Source: Hymenobacter edaphi
GTDB taxonomy: Bacteria > Bacteroidota > Bacteroidia > Cytophagales > Hymenobacteraceae
Direction of reading: 5' to 3'
Assembly: GCF_003258365.1 (NCBI RefSeq)
Contig: NZ_QHKM01000001.1
Coordinates: 310,001 to 374,000, forward strand
Length of the DNA stretch: 64,000 bases
Shown here: positions 32,097-39,782 of the stretch, piece after piece
How positions within the stretch are numbered: the first letter of the stretch is position 1
How the letters are laid out: every line of letters starts with the position of its first letter
The notes under the pieces: model-generated
What the model saw: only the letters and a program-made list of their open reading frames with translations
What the model was told of the DNA's origin: nothing
Database searches by the model: none
Program-made: the position numbers and the translations under genes

Positions 32097-32261
32097 TTAG
32101 CTGGCGCCGCCCGTGCCGGTGGTGGTGGGGGTGCTGGTGGGCGTGCCGCAGCCGCCGCCCTTGCCGCCTTTCGGGCTGACGTCGGGCGTTTCGCAGCTGC
32201 TAACCGCCAGCGCAAGGCCGGCCAGCAGCAGGCCGGAAAAACGAAGTGAAAGGTTGCGCAT
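32097..32261 (-). CDS. 54-aa mini-lipoprotein, Gly/Thr-rich
   Basis: Starts at ATG 32261. The signal MRNLSLRFSGLLLAGLALAVSSC has a lipobox with Cys23 as the lipidation site. The mature 31 residues are ETPDVSPKGG, a KGGKGGGCG stretch and a Thr/Pro/Gly tail. With so short a mature part it is probably an envelope-attached peptide of unknown role. It lies downstream of the urea-transporter/peptidase operon on the same strand but is separated from it by a terminator. Very short, yet the lipobox and clean start make it credible. Confidence 0.65.
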   Translation of the reverse strand: MRNLSLRFSGLLLAGLALAVSSCETPDVSPKGGKGGGCGTPTSTPTTTGTGGAS

Positions 32262-32688
32262 AAGGAAAACGGGTTGAAGGGTGAAACACGGGCTGAACTG
32301 GCATTGCCCGCGCCGGCCAGCCCTGTCGGCGCGGGCAGGTAGCAGAGGCTGTTCCCGCCGGCAGGGCGGGGCTACGGCTCCAAAGCAAGAGCAATGCGCG
32401 CGGGGCGCTAAACGCAATAGACGACCCGCCCCCGGACGCCGACGAATGGCCCTGATTCGGTGCTATATAAGCTCGGAAAAAATCACCAGATAGTTGCCGC
32501 TGAAAGGCGGCGGCGGTACAAAAAAAAGGCCGCCGGTATCAGCCGGTACCGGCGGGCCGCCGCGCCCCGCGCCCCGCCTCCCGGATGTCGCACACAAGGC
32601 AAGGCAGAAAAAGCGCTGGGGTAAGGTTTACGAGCGGGCTGATCGGGCTTTGGCAGCCTGCTCAGCGCATCGGAATGCCCCTGATTCC
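32262..32688. other. 427-bp gene-free interval with two hairpins
   Basis: Contains the minus-strand terminator at 32520-32557 and a GC-rich hairpin near 32306-32337 (TGCCCGCGCCG paired with CGGCGCGGGCA), which lies in the leader of the mini-lipoprotein gene. No coding region seen. Confidence 0.5.
32520..32557 (-). terminator. Intrinsic terminator of the UT-M23/TPR operon
   Basis: On the minus strand, a GC-rich stem (GGCCCGCCGGTA with TACCGGCGGCC) is followed by a run of seven T. It lies 130 bp after the TPR gene stop and faces the right way to end that operon. Confidence 0.7.
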
Positions 32689-33300
32689 CTACTGGGTCCG
32701 TTTCAGGCCGGCGGTGGCGGTGGCGTCGCCGGGACGGATGAGCAGGGCTTTGCCGTAGAGCACGCGGGCCTCGGTTTTCTTGCCCAGGTTCAGGTAGGCC
32801 CAGGCCAGCGAGAGGTTGGCGTCGTAGTCGAAGGGGTAGAGGTTGACCACCTTCTCGAAGTAGCGGGCCGCGGCCTCGTAGCTTTTGCGGTTGAGCAGGA
32901 TAACGCCCAGCCAGTAGTTGGCCTGGGTGTTCTGCGGGTCGATTTTCAGAATGGCCTGGTACAGCTCCTGCATGCGCTCCACCTTGCTCAGGGCGTTGAG
33001 CGGCTTTACCAGGCCCAGCTTCGGCTCGATGGCGTAGGGGCGCTGCTCCACGGCTTTCTGGTAATACGCCTCCGACACCGGGTAGTTTTTGGCCAGGAAA
33101 TACAGCCAGCCCAGGCGCAGATTCTGCTCGTAGGTGCCGGCGTAGCCCTTTTTCAGGGCCGCAATGGCCTCGGCGTACTCGCCCTTGGCCTCGGCGGCGT
33201 AGCTGCTGGCAAAGGCAGCCTGCAGGTCCTGGGCGCGGGCGCCCAGGGGCACGGTGAGGGCCAGGAGCAGCGCAGCGGTGAAGGGTTTTACCAGGTCCAT
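32689..33300 (-). CDS. Secreted tetratricopeptide-repeat protein
   Basis: 203 aa from ATG at 33300, which overlaps the end of the upstream gene by 13 nt. A signal peptide (MDLVKPFTAALLLALTVPLGARA) precedes about five TPR units: ASSYAAEAKGEYAEAIAAL, LGWLYFLAKNYPVSEAYYQKAV, then NYWLGVILLNRKSYEAAARYF and LSLAWAYLNLGKKTEARVLY. It should sit in the periplasm or on the outer membrane as a protein-binding scaffold. It is the last gene of an overlapping three-gene operon with the TPR-barrel protein and the urea-transporter/M23 fusion, so a structural partner role with these is likely (inference). Confidence 0.88.
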   Translation of the reverse strand: MDLVKPFTAALLLALTVPLGARAQDLQAAFASSYAAEAKGEYAEAIAALKKGYAGTYEQNLRLGWLYFLAKNYPVSEAYYQKAVEQRPYAIEPKLGLVKPLNALSKVERMQELYQAILKIDPQNTQANYWLGVILLNRKSYEAAARYFEKVVNLYPFDYDANLSLAWAYLNLGKKTEARVLYGKALLIRPGDATATAGLKRTQ

Positions 33301-34664
33301 GTGGCGGCGAGGGTCAGCGTGTGTTGGGTGTAAAACGTAAGAGTCTGAATCTGGGTGCGCGCTTCGGCGCCGTAGTAAAGGCGCGTCTGCCAGTGGCCGC
33401 CGGGCAGCGGCACCAGCAGCCCCAGGCCCAGGCGGCGGCGCAGCGGGTCGAGCAGGTTGTACACGTAGGCCCCGTCCTGGTCGGCCAGCACCGGCACGCG
33501 CCCCCAGCCCGCGTAGCCTTCGGCCCACAGGCGCGAAGCCAGCCGGGCGCCGGCGCCCAGCAGCGCGTGCGGGTAGGTGCGCCCGGCCGAGCGCACGAAG
33601 GCCGCCCGCGTGAAGCCGTAGAGACGCAGGTTGCCCAGCGGCAAGACCGTCAGCTGCACCTCGGCCTGGGTGCGGCTGGTGTCGGTGAGGCGGCCGGCGT
33701 AGAGGCCGGCCTGCAGCTGCCAGTACGGGCGCCCGTAGCGCAGCGCCGCGTACGCGAGGTGGCCGGGGTAGCGCGTCTCGTGGAAGCGGCTGCTGGTGAA
33801 GTGGTAGCCCAGGCGCCCCTGCAGGTGCAGCGGCAGCGGCACCGTTAGCAGGGCCTGGTAGTCGAACTGCCGCACCGGCACCCAGCGGGGGCGCAGCGGC
33901 TCGGGGTAGGGGCTGGGGCGCGAGTCGGGGTCGGCCACGGCCACGCGCACCTGCTGGGCGTAGTGCGAGGCAGCCTGCCAGAGCGTCCAGCCGCCGCCAA
34001 ACTGGCTGCCCACGCCCAGGCGCCCGAAGCTGGCCGTGCTGCGGTCGGGGCTGCTGGGCCACTGCGCGCCCAGCTCGGCTTCGGCGCGGGCCACGGCGCG
34101 GGGGCGCAGGCGCAGCGCCCGCCGCAGCGAGTCGGGCAGGGGCCGGGCCAGCCGGGCGGCGGTTTCGCGCTGGTTCAGGGCCAGCCAGCCGTAGGCCAGC
34201 CCCAGGCGCGCAAGCGGGTCGGCGGCATTGGCCCGCCGGGCGCGTTCGTAGTGCCCGATGGCCGCCGCGGGCCGGCCGCGCAGGGCGGCGGCGTAGCCCA
34301 GCCGCCGGCGCAGCACCGGGTAATCGAGGCCCAGGGCGAGGGCGCGGCGGCCGGCCGAATCCAGCGCCGCCCAGCGACCTTGCGCCAGCAGCGCGGCCGT
34401 CACACTGTCGGCAAAGGCGTAGTCCGACAAGTCCCGCGGGCCGGTGCGCTGGGGCCGCCGGGCCGAATCGGCCGCGGCCGGCGCCACGGGCTCCACCACC
34501 AGGCTGTCGGCGGCGGGGCGCAGGGTGTCGGCCGGCGGCGGCTCCACCACCAGGCTGTCGGGGCGGGCGGGCGGCGCGGTCTGGGCCCCGGCCGGCCGCA
34601 GGCGCAGCCCCGGCAGCAGGCCGAGCCAGAGCAGCAGGGGCAGAATCAGGCGACGGGGCGGCAT
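33288..34664 (-). CDS. TPR-containing outer-membrane beta-barrel protein
   Basis: 458 aa from ATG at 34664, overlapping the upstream gene by 19 nt. A signal peptide ends near PAGA at about residue 27. Residues about 30-70 are Pro/Ala/Asp-rich, with a duplicated DSLVVEP. About 75-185 is TPR-like (RRRLGYAAALRGRPAAAIGHYERA). About 200-458 is made of alternating amphipathic strands ending ...YTQHTLTLAATWTW with a C-terminal Trp, as in outer-membrane barrels. The plan recalls YaiO-type TPR-plus-barrel proteins, though I cannot confirm membership. Middle gene of the UT-M23 operon; it could give that system an outer-membrane component. Confidence 0.82.
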   Translation of the reverse strand: MPPRRLILPLLLWLGLLPGLRLRPAGAQTAPPARPDSLVVEPPPADTLRPAADSLVVEPVAPAAADSARRPQRTGPRDLSDYAFADSVTAALLAQGRWAALDSAGRRALALGLDYPVLRRRLGYAAALRGRPAAAIGHYERARRANAADPLARLGLAYGWLALNQRETAARLARPLPDSLRRALRLRPRAVARAEAELGAQWPSSPDRSTASFGRLGVGSQFGGGWTLWQAASHYAQQVRVAVADPDSRPSPYPEPLRPRWVPVRQFDYQALLTVPLPLHLQGRLGYHFTSSRFHETRYPGHLAYAALRYGRPYWQLQAGLYAGRLTDTSRTQAEVQLTVLPLGNLRLYGFTRAAFVRSAGRTYPHALLGAGARLASRLWAEGYAGWGRVPVLADQDGAYVYNLLDPLRRRLGLGLLVPLPGGHWQTRLYYGAEARTQIQTLTFYTQHTLTLAATWTW

Positions 34665-36853
34665 ACGAAGCGAAGAGGCGAAGACGAAGCGGGCAGTTGC
34701 ACGCGGAAGCCGGCCAGGGCGCCGCCGGTCAGCTCGATTTCGGCCTGCTGCAGCGGGCGCACGCGGCCGAAGTAGCGCAGCTCGGCGCGGCTGCTGAGTT
34801 GCAGGCGGCGCGGGTGGTAGGCGTCGTCGGCTCCGTGGCAGCGCAGGGCGAAGCAGGGGCGCACAAAGCGCACAAAGGGCGCCACCACGTCCTGGGCCCA
34901 CCGCAGCGCGGGGTTGCGCACCAGCGTCAGCGGAAAGGCGTCGAGCAGCTCGGCCTGGGGCTGGTAGCTGAGCAGCACCCGGTAGGCGGCGCGGTAGAAG
35001 AAGTAAAGCGCGGTGGTTTCGGGGCCGTAGTAGGCCGTGAAGCTGAAAGTCGCCGTGCTGCGCTCGAAGTAAGCCACGGCCCCGGAGTGGTGGCAGTAGA
35101 GGTAGGTGTGGTTGTAGGCATCGGTAAACACTTCCCAGCGCTGGGCCGGGGCTGCTTCGTCGTCGGGGTTGCGCACGTCGAGGCGGAAGCCGGGCGGCAG
35201 GTCGAAGGCCTGGCTGAGCAGCGGGCTCGGCGGCAGGTTCTGCACCGTTTCGCCCTCGGCCGGCACCCGGAAGCTGCGCACCTGCGCCTCGGGGCCGCGG
35301 CCGCTGAGGTAGTAGGCCAGCGGGTAGGCGAGGGTACGCGAGCCGATGTAGGGCGTAGCCTGCACCTGGAAATGCACATGCGGCTCGGCCGAGCGGCCCG
35401 AGTTGCCGCAGGTGCCCAGCAGGTCGCCGCGGCGCACCCGCTCGCCCACCTGCACCGGCGTGCTGTGCGGCCGCAGGTGCGACACCTTGCTGAACAGCCC
35501 CGGCCCGTGCTCCAGCACCACGGTGTTGCCCCAGTTCTGGCGCGTATTCACCTGCCCGATGGGGTTATCGTCGATGTGCGACACGACTTCCACCACCACC
35601 CCGTCGGCCGGAGCCAGCACGGGCTTGTTGTAGCAGTAGTAGTCGGCCAGGTTGGCGCCGGGGCCCCGGTAGGTGCGCCCGTCGACGTCGCGGATCATAA
35701 AGTCCAGCGCATCAGCCCATTCTCCCTGGTGCGTGGGCTGGCCCGCGTAGCCCTGCGTCACCTGCCACTCGCCCAGAAAGGGCAGGCTCAGGTGCACGTA
35801 GAGCTGGCTTTGCAGCCGCTCCCGGTCGTTGGTGTAGGCGTAGAGGTTGCGCTCGGGTGAGTAGCGCTGAATGGGCGTAAGCGGCAGCCAATCAGCGCGC
35901 TGACGCAGCAGCAGCACGTACAGAAACAGCTGCGACGTCAAGCAAAACGGCAGCGCAAAGGCCGGCAGCCCCAGCCGCGCCAGCAGGGTCGTCAGCCCCG
36001 CCACCAGCACCGCCGTGACGGGCACGCTCAGCAGCGCCCACAGGTACGAGGCCGCCGACGGAATGACGAACACCCCGCCCACCGCCACGGCCGCCATGAT
36101 GTAGTTGGCGCCCAGGTTGTAGTGGTTGATGCCGCCCGGCGCGTAGGCCCCGGTGGCCATGCCGAAGGCGTAGGCCCCCAGAAACGCCACTATCGACAGC
36201 GAAAACGCAATGCGGGAGTGCCAGAGCAGCCCGGCGGCCATCAGCAGGCCCACCAGCGGACTGTCCTGAAAAAACACCGAGCTCAGGGCCCGCAGGTAGG
36301 TGTCGGGCATCAGCGGCAGGTGCCAGCCGTTGAGCCAGTGGATGACGTGCAGCAGCGGCGCCCCGCCCACGGCGTACATTTCGTTGAGCCAGTAGATGCC
36401 CCGCTCGTTCAGGGCCAGGGCGTGAAACTGCTCGGCCGCGGGCGTGAGCAGCCAGATGACCAGCAGAAACGGCAACGACAGCGGCGGCAGCCCCCGCGGG
36501 GCCAGCCAGCCGCCCAGGGCCACCGTCAGCAGCAGGGCCAGCAGCGCGCCCACCAGCAGCACCAGCCCGTAGGCCCAGCCCGGCTCGTAAAACGTGCCCA
36601 GCGCCAGCCCCACCAGCAGGGCGTTGAAGCTGTGGCCGCCGGTGGCCAGCACTTCCCGGTTGAAGCCCAGCAGCCAGCCCGCGCCCACCGCCAGTACCGC
36701 CGCCGCCAGGCCGGCCGCCCCCGCGCCGGGGTTGGCAAACGAGAGCAGCAGCAGCAGGGCTGCGAAACCCCGGTGCTGGGAAAAGAAAATCAGGCTGTAG
36801 CTGCGCAACACGGCCAAAGCGAGGGTGCGCAGGGGCGTATTGGCTCGGAGCAT
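34646..36853 (-). CDS. Urea-transporter-family membrane domain fused to M23 (LytM-type) peptidase
   Basis: 735 aa from ATG at 36853; a GTG at 36880 is possible. Residues about 8-330 have roughly ten membrane helices and urea transporter (UT/SLC14-like) features: LRSYSLIFFSQHRGF and the repeat signatures around GHSFNALLVGLALGTFY and NHYNLGANYIMAAVAVGG. About 360-510 is an M23 metallopeptidase with metal ligands His375 and Asp384 (HQGEWADALDF) and His492/His494 (EPHVHFQV). About 520-735 is an unrecognised beta-rich C-terminal region. Two domains normally found apart, joined and co-encoded by overlap with a beta-barrel and a TPR protein, suggest one envelope complex. Whether urea is the substrate is unknown. 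Confidence 0.85.
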   Translation of the reverse strand: MLRANTPLRTLALAVLRSYSLIFFSQHRGFAALLLLLSFANPGAGAAGLAAAVLAVGAGWLLGFNREVLATGGHSFNALLVGLALGTFYEPGWAYGLVLLVGALLALLLTVALGGWLAPRGLPPLSLPFLLVIWLLTPAAEQFHALALNERGIYWLNEMYAVGGAPLLHVIHWLNGWHLPLMPDTYLRALSSVFFQDSPLVGLLMAAGLLWHSRIAFSLSIVAFLGAYAFGMATGAYAPGGINHYNLGANYIMAAVAVGGVFVIPSAASYLWALLSVPVTAVLVAGLTTLLARLGLPAFALPFCLTSQLFLYVLLLRQRADWLPLTPIQRYSPERNLYAYTNDRERLQSQLYVHLSLPFLGEWQVTQGYAGQPTHQGEWADALDFMIRDVDGRTYRGPGANLADYYCYNKPVLAPADGVVVEVVSHIDDNPIGQVNTRQNWGNTVVLEHGPGLFSKVSHLRPHSTPVQVGERVRRGDLLGTCGNSGRSAEPHVHFQVQATPYIGSRTLAYPLAYYLSGRGPEAQVRSFRVPAEGETVQNLPPSPLLSQAFDLPPGFRLDVRNPDDEAAPAQRWEVFTDAYNHTYLYCHHSGAVAYFERSTATFSFTAYYGPETTALYFFYRAAYRVLLSYQPQAELLDAFPLTLVRNPALRWAQDVVAPFVRFVRPCFALRCHGADDAYHPRRLQLSSRAELRYFGRVRPLQQAEIELTGGALAGFRVQLPASSSPLRFVCRPVA

Positions 36854-36927
36854 TTGGGGGCCTCGCCCCCGGCTTCCCACAAGAGTGAGGAAGCCGAGGC
36901 AGTGCGAACAATGAATTGGTGGAAAAG

Positions 36928-36935
36928 CAAATGTA
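36928..36935 (-). promoter_or_regulatory. -7 box TACATTTG for the UT-M23 operon
   Basis: On the minus strand it reads TACATTTG, a perfect TAnnTTTG, 75 bp before the ATG at 36853. It indicates a transcription unit separate from the upstream PLP decarboxylase gene. A GC-rich hairpin (36943-36977) lies between them. Confidence 0.55.
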
Positions 36936-36990
36936 GAACGGGCGGGGCCGCGCAGCGCGAGCGGAGCGGCCCCGCGGCGTCAGAACGACA

Positions 36991-38400
36991 TCAGCCGGGC
37001 GTCGCCGTTGCTGACGGCTGGCTCCCCCTTGCTTGGGGAGAGGAGGCCGGAGGATGAGGCCCCAGGTGCGCCGGTACTTCCTCCAGCTGCTGCAGGTAGT
37101 CCAGCGTTTCGGCCTGGCGGATGCGGTGGGGGCGGCCCTGCTCGTCGAGCAGCACCACGGCCGGGCGCAGGGTGATGAACTGCATCCACTGGGTCATGTT
37201 GTAGGCGCCCACTTTGTGCACCACCACCTGGTCGCCGCGGTTGAGCAGGGGCAGGTTCACGCTGTCGCGCAGCACGTCGATGTTCATGCACAGCGGCCCG
37301 TAGAGCACCGTGTCCTCGGTGTGCTGCGAAAAGTCACCGGCCGGGCTTATCTTGTGGTCGTACCAGAAGCTGGTGAAGAGCACGTTCACCCCGAAGTCGA
37401 GGATGGTGGCGCGGCGGCCGTCGGCCAGGCGCTTGGTGGCCAGCACCGTGCCCAGCAAATAGCCCGCGTCGTCGACGAGCAGGCGGCCGGCTTCGAGGAT
37501 GAGCAGGGGCAGCTCGTCGGGCCGGAAGCCCGCCCGCTGCAGCGTATCGGCAATGACTTCGGCAAACTCGTCGATGCCGGGCGCGGTGTCGGTGCCGGGC
37601 AGGTAGGCGCCCTTCAGGGTGTTGGTCGACGGGAAGCCGCCGCCCAGGTCGAGGTACTGAATGGGCGTGTTCAGCTGGGTGCGGCAGCTCCAGGCCAGGT
37701 CGGCCAGCTTCTGGGCGGCCACGCCGTAGGGCTTGGTTGTGAGCAGGTAAGTGCCCAGGTGGCAGTGCAGCCCCACCAGCTCCAGCCGCCCCGAGCCCAC
37801 GATGCGGCCGATGGCGTTCCAGGCCTGCCCGTTTTCCAGGTTGAAGCCGAACCGGTCCCACTGCGGGTACACGCCCGCGTCGAGGTTGACGCGCACCGCC
37901 ACCCGCGGCCGGCGCGGCAGCCCGGCGGCCAGGTCCAGCAGCTCGTACAGCTCGTCGAAGTGGTCGAGGTGAATCACCGAGTCCAGCGCGCAGGCCCGCT
38001 GCAGCTCCGCCCGCGACTTGCCCGGCCCGTTGAAGATGATCTGCGGGCCGGGCACGCCGTTCAGCAAGGCCTTTTCGTACTCGAAACCCGACACCACCTC
38101 GGCCCAGGCGCCCTCCTGGTGAAACACCCGGCACACGGCATTGAGGTAGTTGGTTTTGTACGACCACGCCAGCTGCACCCGCGGGTAGCGCGTGCGAAAC
38201 GCCCGCACCGCCTGCTGGTAGTTGCGCCGCAGCTGCTTTTCGCTGAGCACGAACAGCGGCGAGCCGAACGCCCGCAGCAAGTCCTTCACCGGCGCCCCGT
38301 CGATATCGGGCACCGGCTGGGCCTCGGTGCGCGCGCCGAACTTGTTGAGCGGCCCGGCGCTGAGCTTTTTGATGAGCGGCCGTTCGTAGCGTTGTTTCAT
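36991..38400 (-). CDS. Fold-type III PLP decarboxylase, diaminopimelate-decarboxylase-like
   Basis: 469 aa from ATG at 38400. An alanine-racemase-like barrel carries the PLP Lys82 (AWSYKTNYLNAV), the phosphate-side HCHLGTYL, GGGFPS, and LEAGRLLVDDAG (family usually EPGR). The second domain holds the partner-subunit Cys in YGPLCMNIDVL. The family includes LysA, ornithine/arginine decarboxylases and BtrK, which acts on a carrier-bound glutamyl group. The C-terminal 35 residues are Pro/Ser-rich and probably disordered. It is not beside other lysine genes; its neighbours are an ATP-grasp ligase and a PqqD-like protein. A dedicated pathway rather than lysine synthesis is therefore more likely. Confidence 0.86.
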   Translation of the reverse strand: MKQRYERPLIKKLSAGPLNKFGARTEAQPVPDIDGAPVKDLLRAFGSPLFVLSEKQLRRNYQQAVRAFRTRYPRVQLAWSYKTNYLNAVCRVFHQEGAWAEVVSGFEYEKALLNGVPGPQIIFNGPGKSRAELQRACALDSVIHLDHFDELYELLDLAAGLPRRPRVAVRVNLDAGVYPQWDRFGFNLENGQAWNAIGRIVGSGRLELVGLHCHLGTYLLTTKPYGVAAQKLADLAWSCRTQLNTPIQYLDLGGGFPSTNTLKGAYLPGTDTAPGIDEFAEVIADTLQRAGFRPDELPLLILEAGRLLVDDAGYLLGTVLATKRLADGRRATILDFGVNVLFTSFWYDHKISPAGDFSQHTEDTVLYGPLCMNIDVLRDSVNLPLLNRGDQVVVHKVGAYNMTQWMQFITLRPAVVLLDEQGRPHRIRQAETLDYLQQLEEVPAHLGPHPPASSPQARGSQPSATATPG

Positions 38401-38512
38401 GGGGTTAGGGAGGAGTCAGAAGCTAGGAGTTAGGAGCTGGAATGGGAATAGGGAAGTGAGAATGTGGTTTTGTTATCTGGGCAGAAACCAAGCGCCGCGT
38501 TAGTCAGTAGCC

Positions 38513-38568
38513 TCCTAGCTCCTAGCTCCTAGCTCCTAGCTCCTAGCTCCTAGCTCCTAGCTCCTGGC
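38513..38568. repeat. Heptanucleotide tandem repeat (TCCTAGC)n
   Basis: Seven perfect TCCTAGC units (38513-38561) and one imperfect unit TCCTGGC (38562-38568), ending directly before the minus-strand stop codon of the ATP-grasp gene. An inverted, diverged match (AGCTAGGAGTTAGGAGCTGG, about 38418-38437) lies in the same gap, so the region can fold as a hairpin. The copy number is likely variable. Confidence 0.9.
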
Positions 38569-38569
38569 A

Positions 38570-39640
38570 TCACAGCTCGCCGAAAGCGGAAATCTGGTGA
38601 AACTCGTGGTTGTCGGTAATCAGGTCCCAGGCGTAGCGGATAAACATGCGGCCCACGGCGTACTCCGTCCAGGGCTCCGTGGGCAGGCCCAGGGCCAGGC
38701 GCACCAGCGCGGCGGGCTGGTTCTGGCCCGCCGCCGCCGTCAGGTAAATCCAGGCCGGAAAGCGCGGGTTGATTTCCAAGATGTAGGGCCGCCCGTCGGC
38801 GGTGCGCATGAGTTCCAGCTCGCAGCCGCCGCGCCAGCAGGTGCCCGCCACGAAGCGGCGCGCCAGCTGCAGCAGGGTCTCGTCTTCCAGCGTGATGCCG
38901 GCCCAGGCCTTGCCCTTGTCGGTGATGTAGAGCTTGCGCATGGGCACCACGCTCAGGGTGCGGCCGGTGCCGTCGCCCAGGGCCGCCACGTTGATTTCGT
39001 GGCCCTGCACGAATTCCTGCGCAATAACGGGCAGGCCCCACTTGGCGCTGAGCTGGTGAAAGGCCTGGCGCGCCTGCTCCAGCGTGTGGGCCACCGAGGC
39101 GTCGTAATACCGGCCCTTGATGACCAGCGGGTAGCCCAGCTGCTCGGCCGCCGGGGCCAGTTCGTCGGCGCGGTGCACGAGGCGCTGCTGGGGCACCAGC
39201 AGGCCGTGTGCCTCACCGAAAGCGCGCAGGTTCAGCTTGTCGCGGGCTTCCAGCTGCTCCATGGTGGGCAGGAAGGTGCGGATGCCCAGCGCCGCCAGCC
39301 GCGGGGCCAGACGCACGAAGTTGGGCAGCTCCGCGTCGAAATTCGGGACGATGACATCCAGCCCCTCCCGCTCGTGAATCTCGCCGAGGCGCTCCAGCAG
39401 CACCTGCGTGCCAGCCGAAGGGTAGGGTAGTTGGTAAGTTTTATCGACGAGGTCGTGCATGTAAATGCCCGGCTCCAGCGCCTCGTAGCTCAGCCCGATG
39501 ATGCGCACGGCAAAGGCCGGGCTTTCGCGCAGGGCCCGGATGACGGCCACGCCCGGCCCGGGGCTGTCGATGGCGTTCAGCCCGGTCACGCCGATGACGT
39601 AGCGCGGGCGGTGGTCGGCAGGGGGATGGGCGTCGGACAA
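38570..39640 (-). CDS. ATP-grasp ligase
   Basis: 356 aa, apparently from a TTG at 39640; no in-frame ATG lies between the putative -7 box (TATATTGC, minus strand, 39687-39694) and this codon. The pre-ATP-grasp region (VIGVTGLNAIDSPGPGVAVI) resembles that of carbamoyl-phosphate-synthase-type ligases. ATP-binding Lys175 (LVIKGRYYD), AQEFVQGHEINV and the metal-binding Glu289/Asn291 in LEINPRFPAW are present. Such enzymes form acyl-phosphates from carboxylates and join them to amines or thiols. Substrates unknown. It lies between a PqqD-like gene and a PLP decarboxylase gene on the same strand, suggesting the three act in one pathway. Confidence 0.87.
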   Translation of the reverse strand: MSDAHPPADHRPRYVIGVTGLNAIDSPGPGVAVIRALRESPAFAVRIIGLSYEALEPGIYMHDLVDKTYQLPYPSAGTQVLLERLGEIHEREGLDVIVPNFDAELPNFVRLAPRLAALGIRTFLPTMEQLEARDKLNLRAFGEAHGLLVPQQRLVHRADELAPAAEQLGYPLVIKGRYYDASVAHTLEQARQAFHQLSAKWGLPVIAQEFVQGHEINVAALGDGTGRTLSVVPMRKLYITDKGKAWAGITLEDETLLQLARRFVAGTCWRGGCELELMRTADGRPYILEINPRFPAWIYLTAAAGQNQPAALVRLALGLPTEPWTEYAVGRMFIRYAWDLITDNHEFHQISAFGEL

Positions 39641-39722
39641 GGGGAGTAGGGACAGGCGTTTCGGGGAATAACAAGGCGGGAGCAGAGCAATATAGCGCGG
39701 GCATGGCTGCGCCGACTCTCAG

Positions 39723-39772
39723 TTCAGCCCGCGTCTGCCTGAACGATGACGGCCACGCAAACGCGGGCTGAA
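39723..39772. repeat. 12-bp inverted repeat (TTCAGCCCGCGT / ACGCGGGCTGAA)
   Basis: 39723-39734 pairs perfectly with 39761-39772 in the gap between the PqqD-like gene and the ATP-grasp gene. GCCCGC/GCGGGC-rich, similar in style to the element at 40194-40267. It could form a hairpin in the shared transcript. Confidence 0.5.
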
Positions 39773-39782
39773 GCCCGCACTA

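Noticed and set aside
32097-32261. Mini-lipoprotein as a confirmed RiPP precursor for the PqqD-like protein
   Set aside because: It carries a lipoprotein export signal, is 7.5 kb from the PqqD-like gene and is separated by a terminator; association is only speculative.
38513-38568. Short direct repeats as a CRISPR array
   Set aside because: Units of 7 bp are contiguous with no spacers and there are no cas genes; it is a simple tandem repeat.
38550-39041. Separate gene in another frame over the ATP-grasp 3' half
   Set aside because: Overlaps conserved ATP-grasp motifs; composition Arg/Gly/His-rich.
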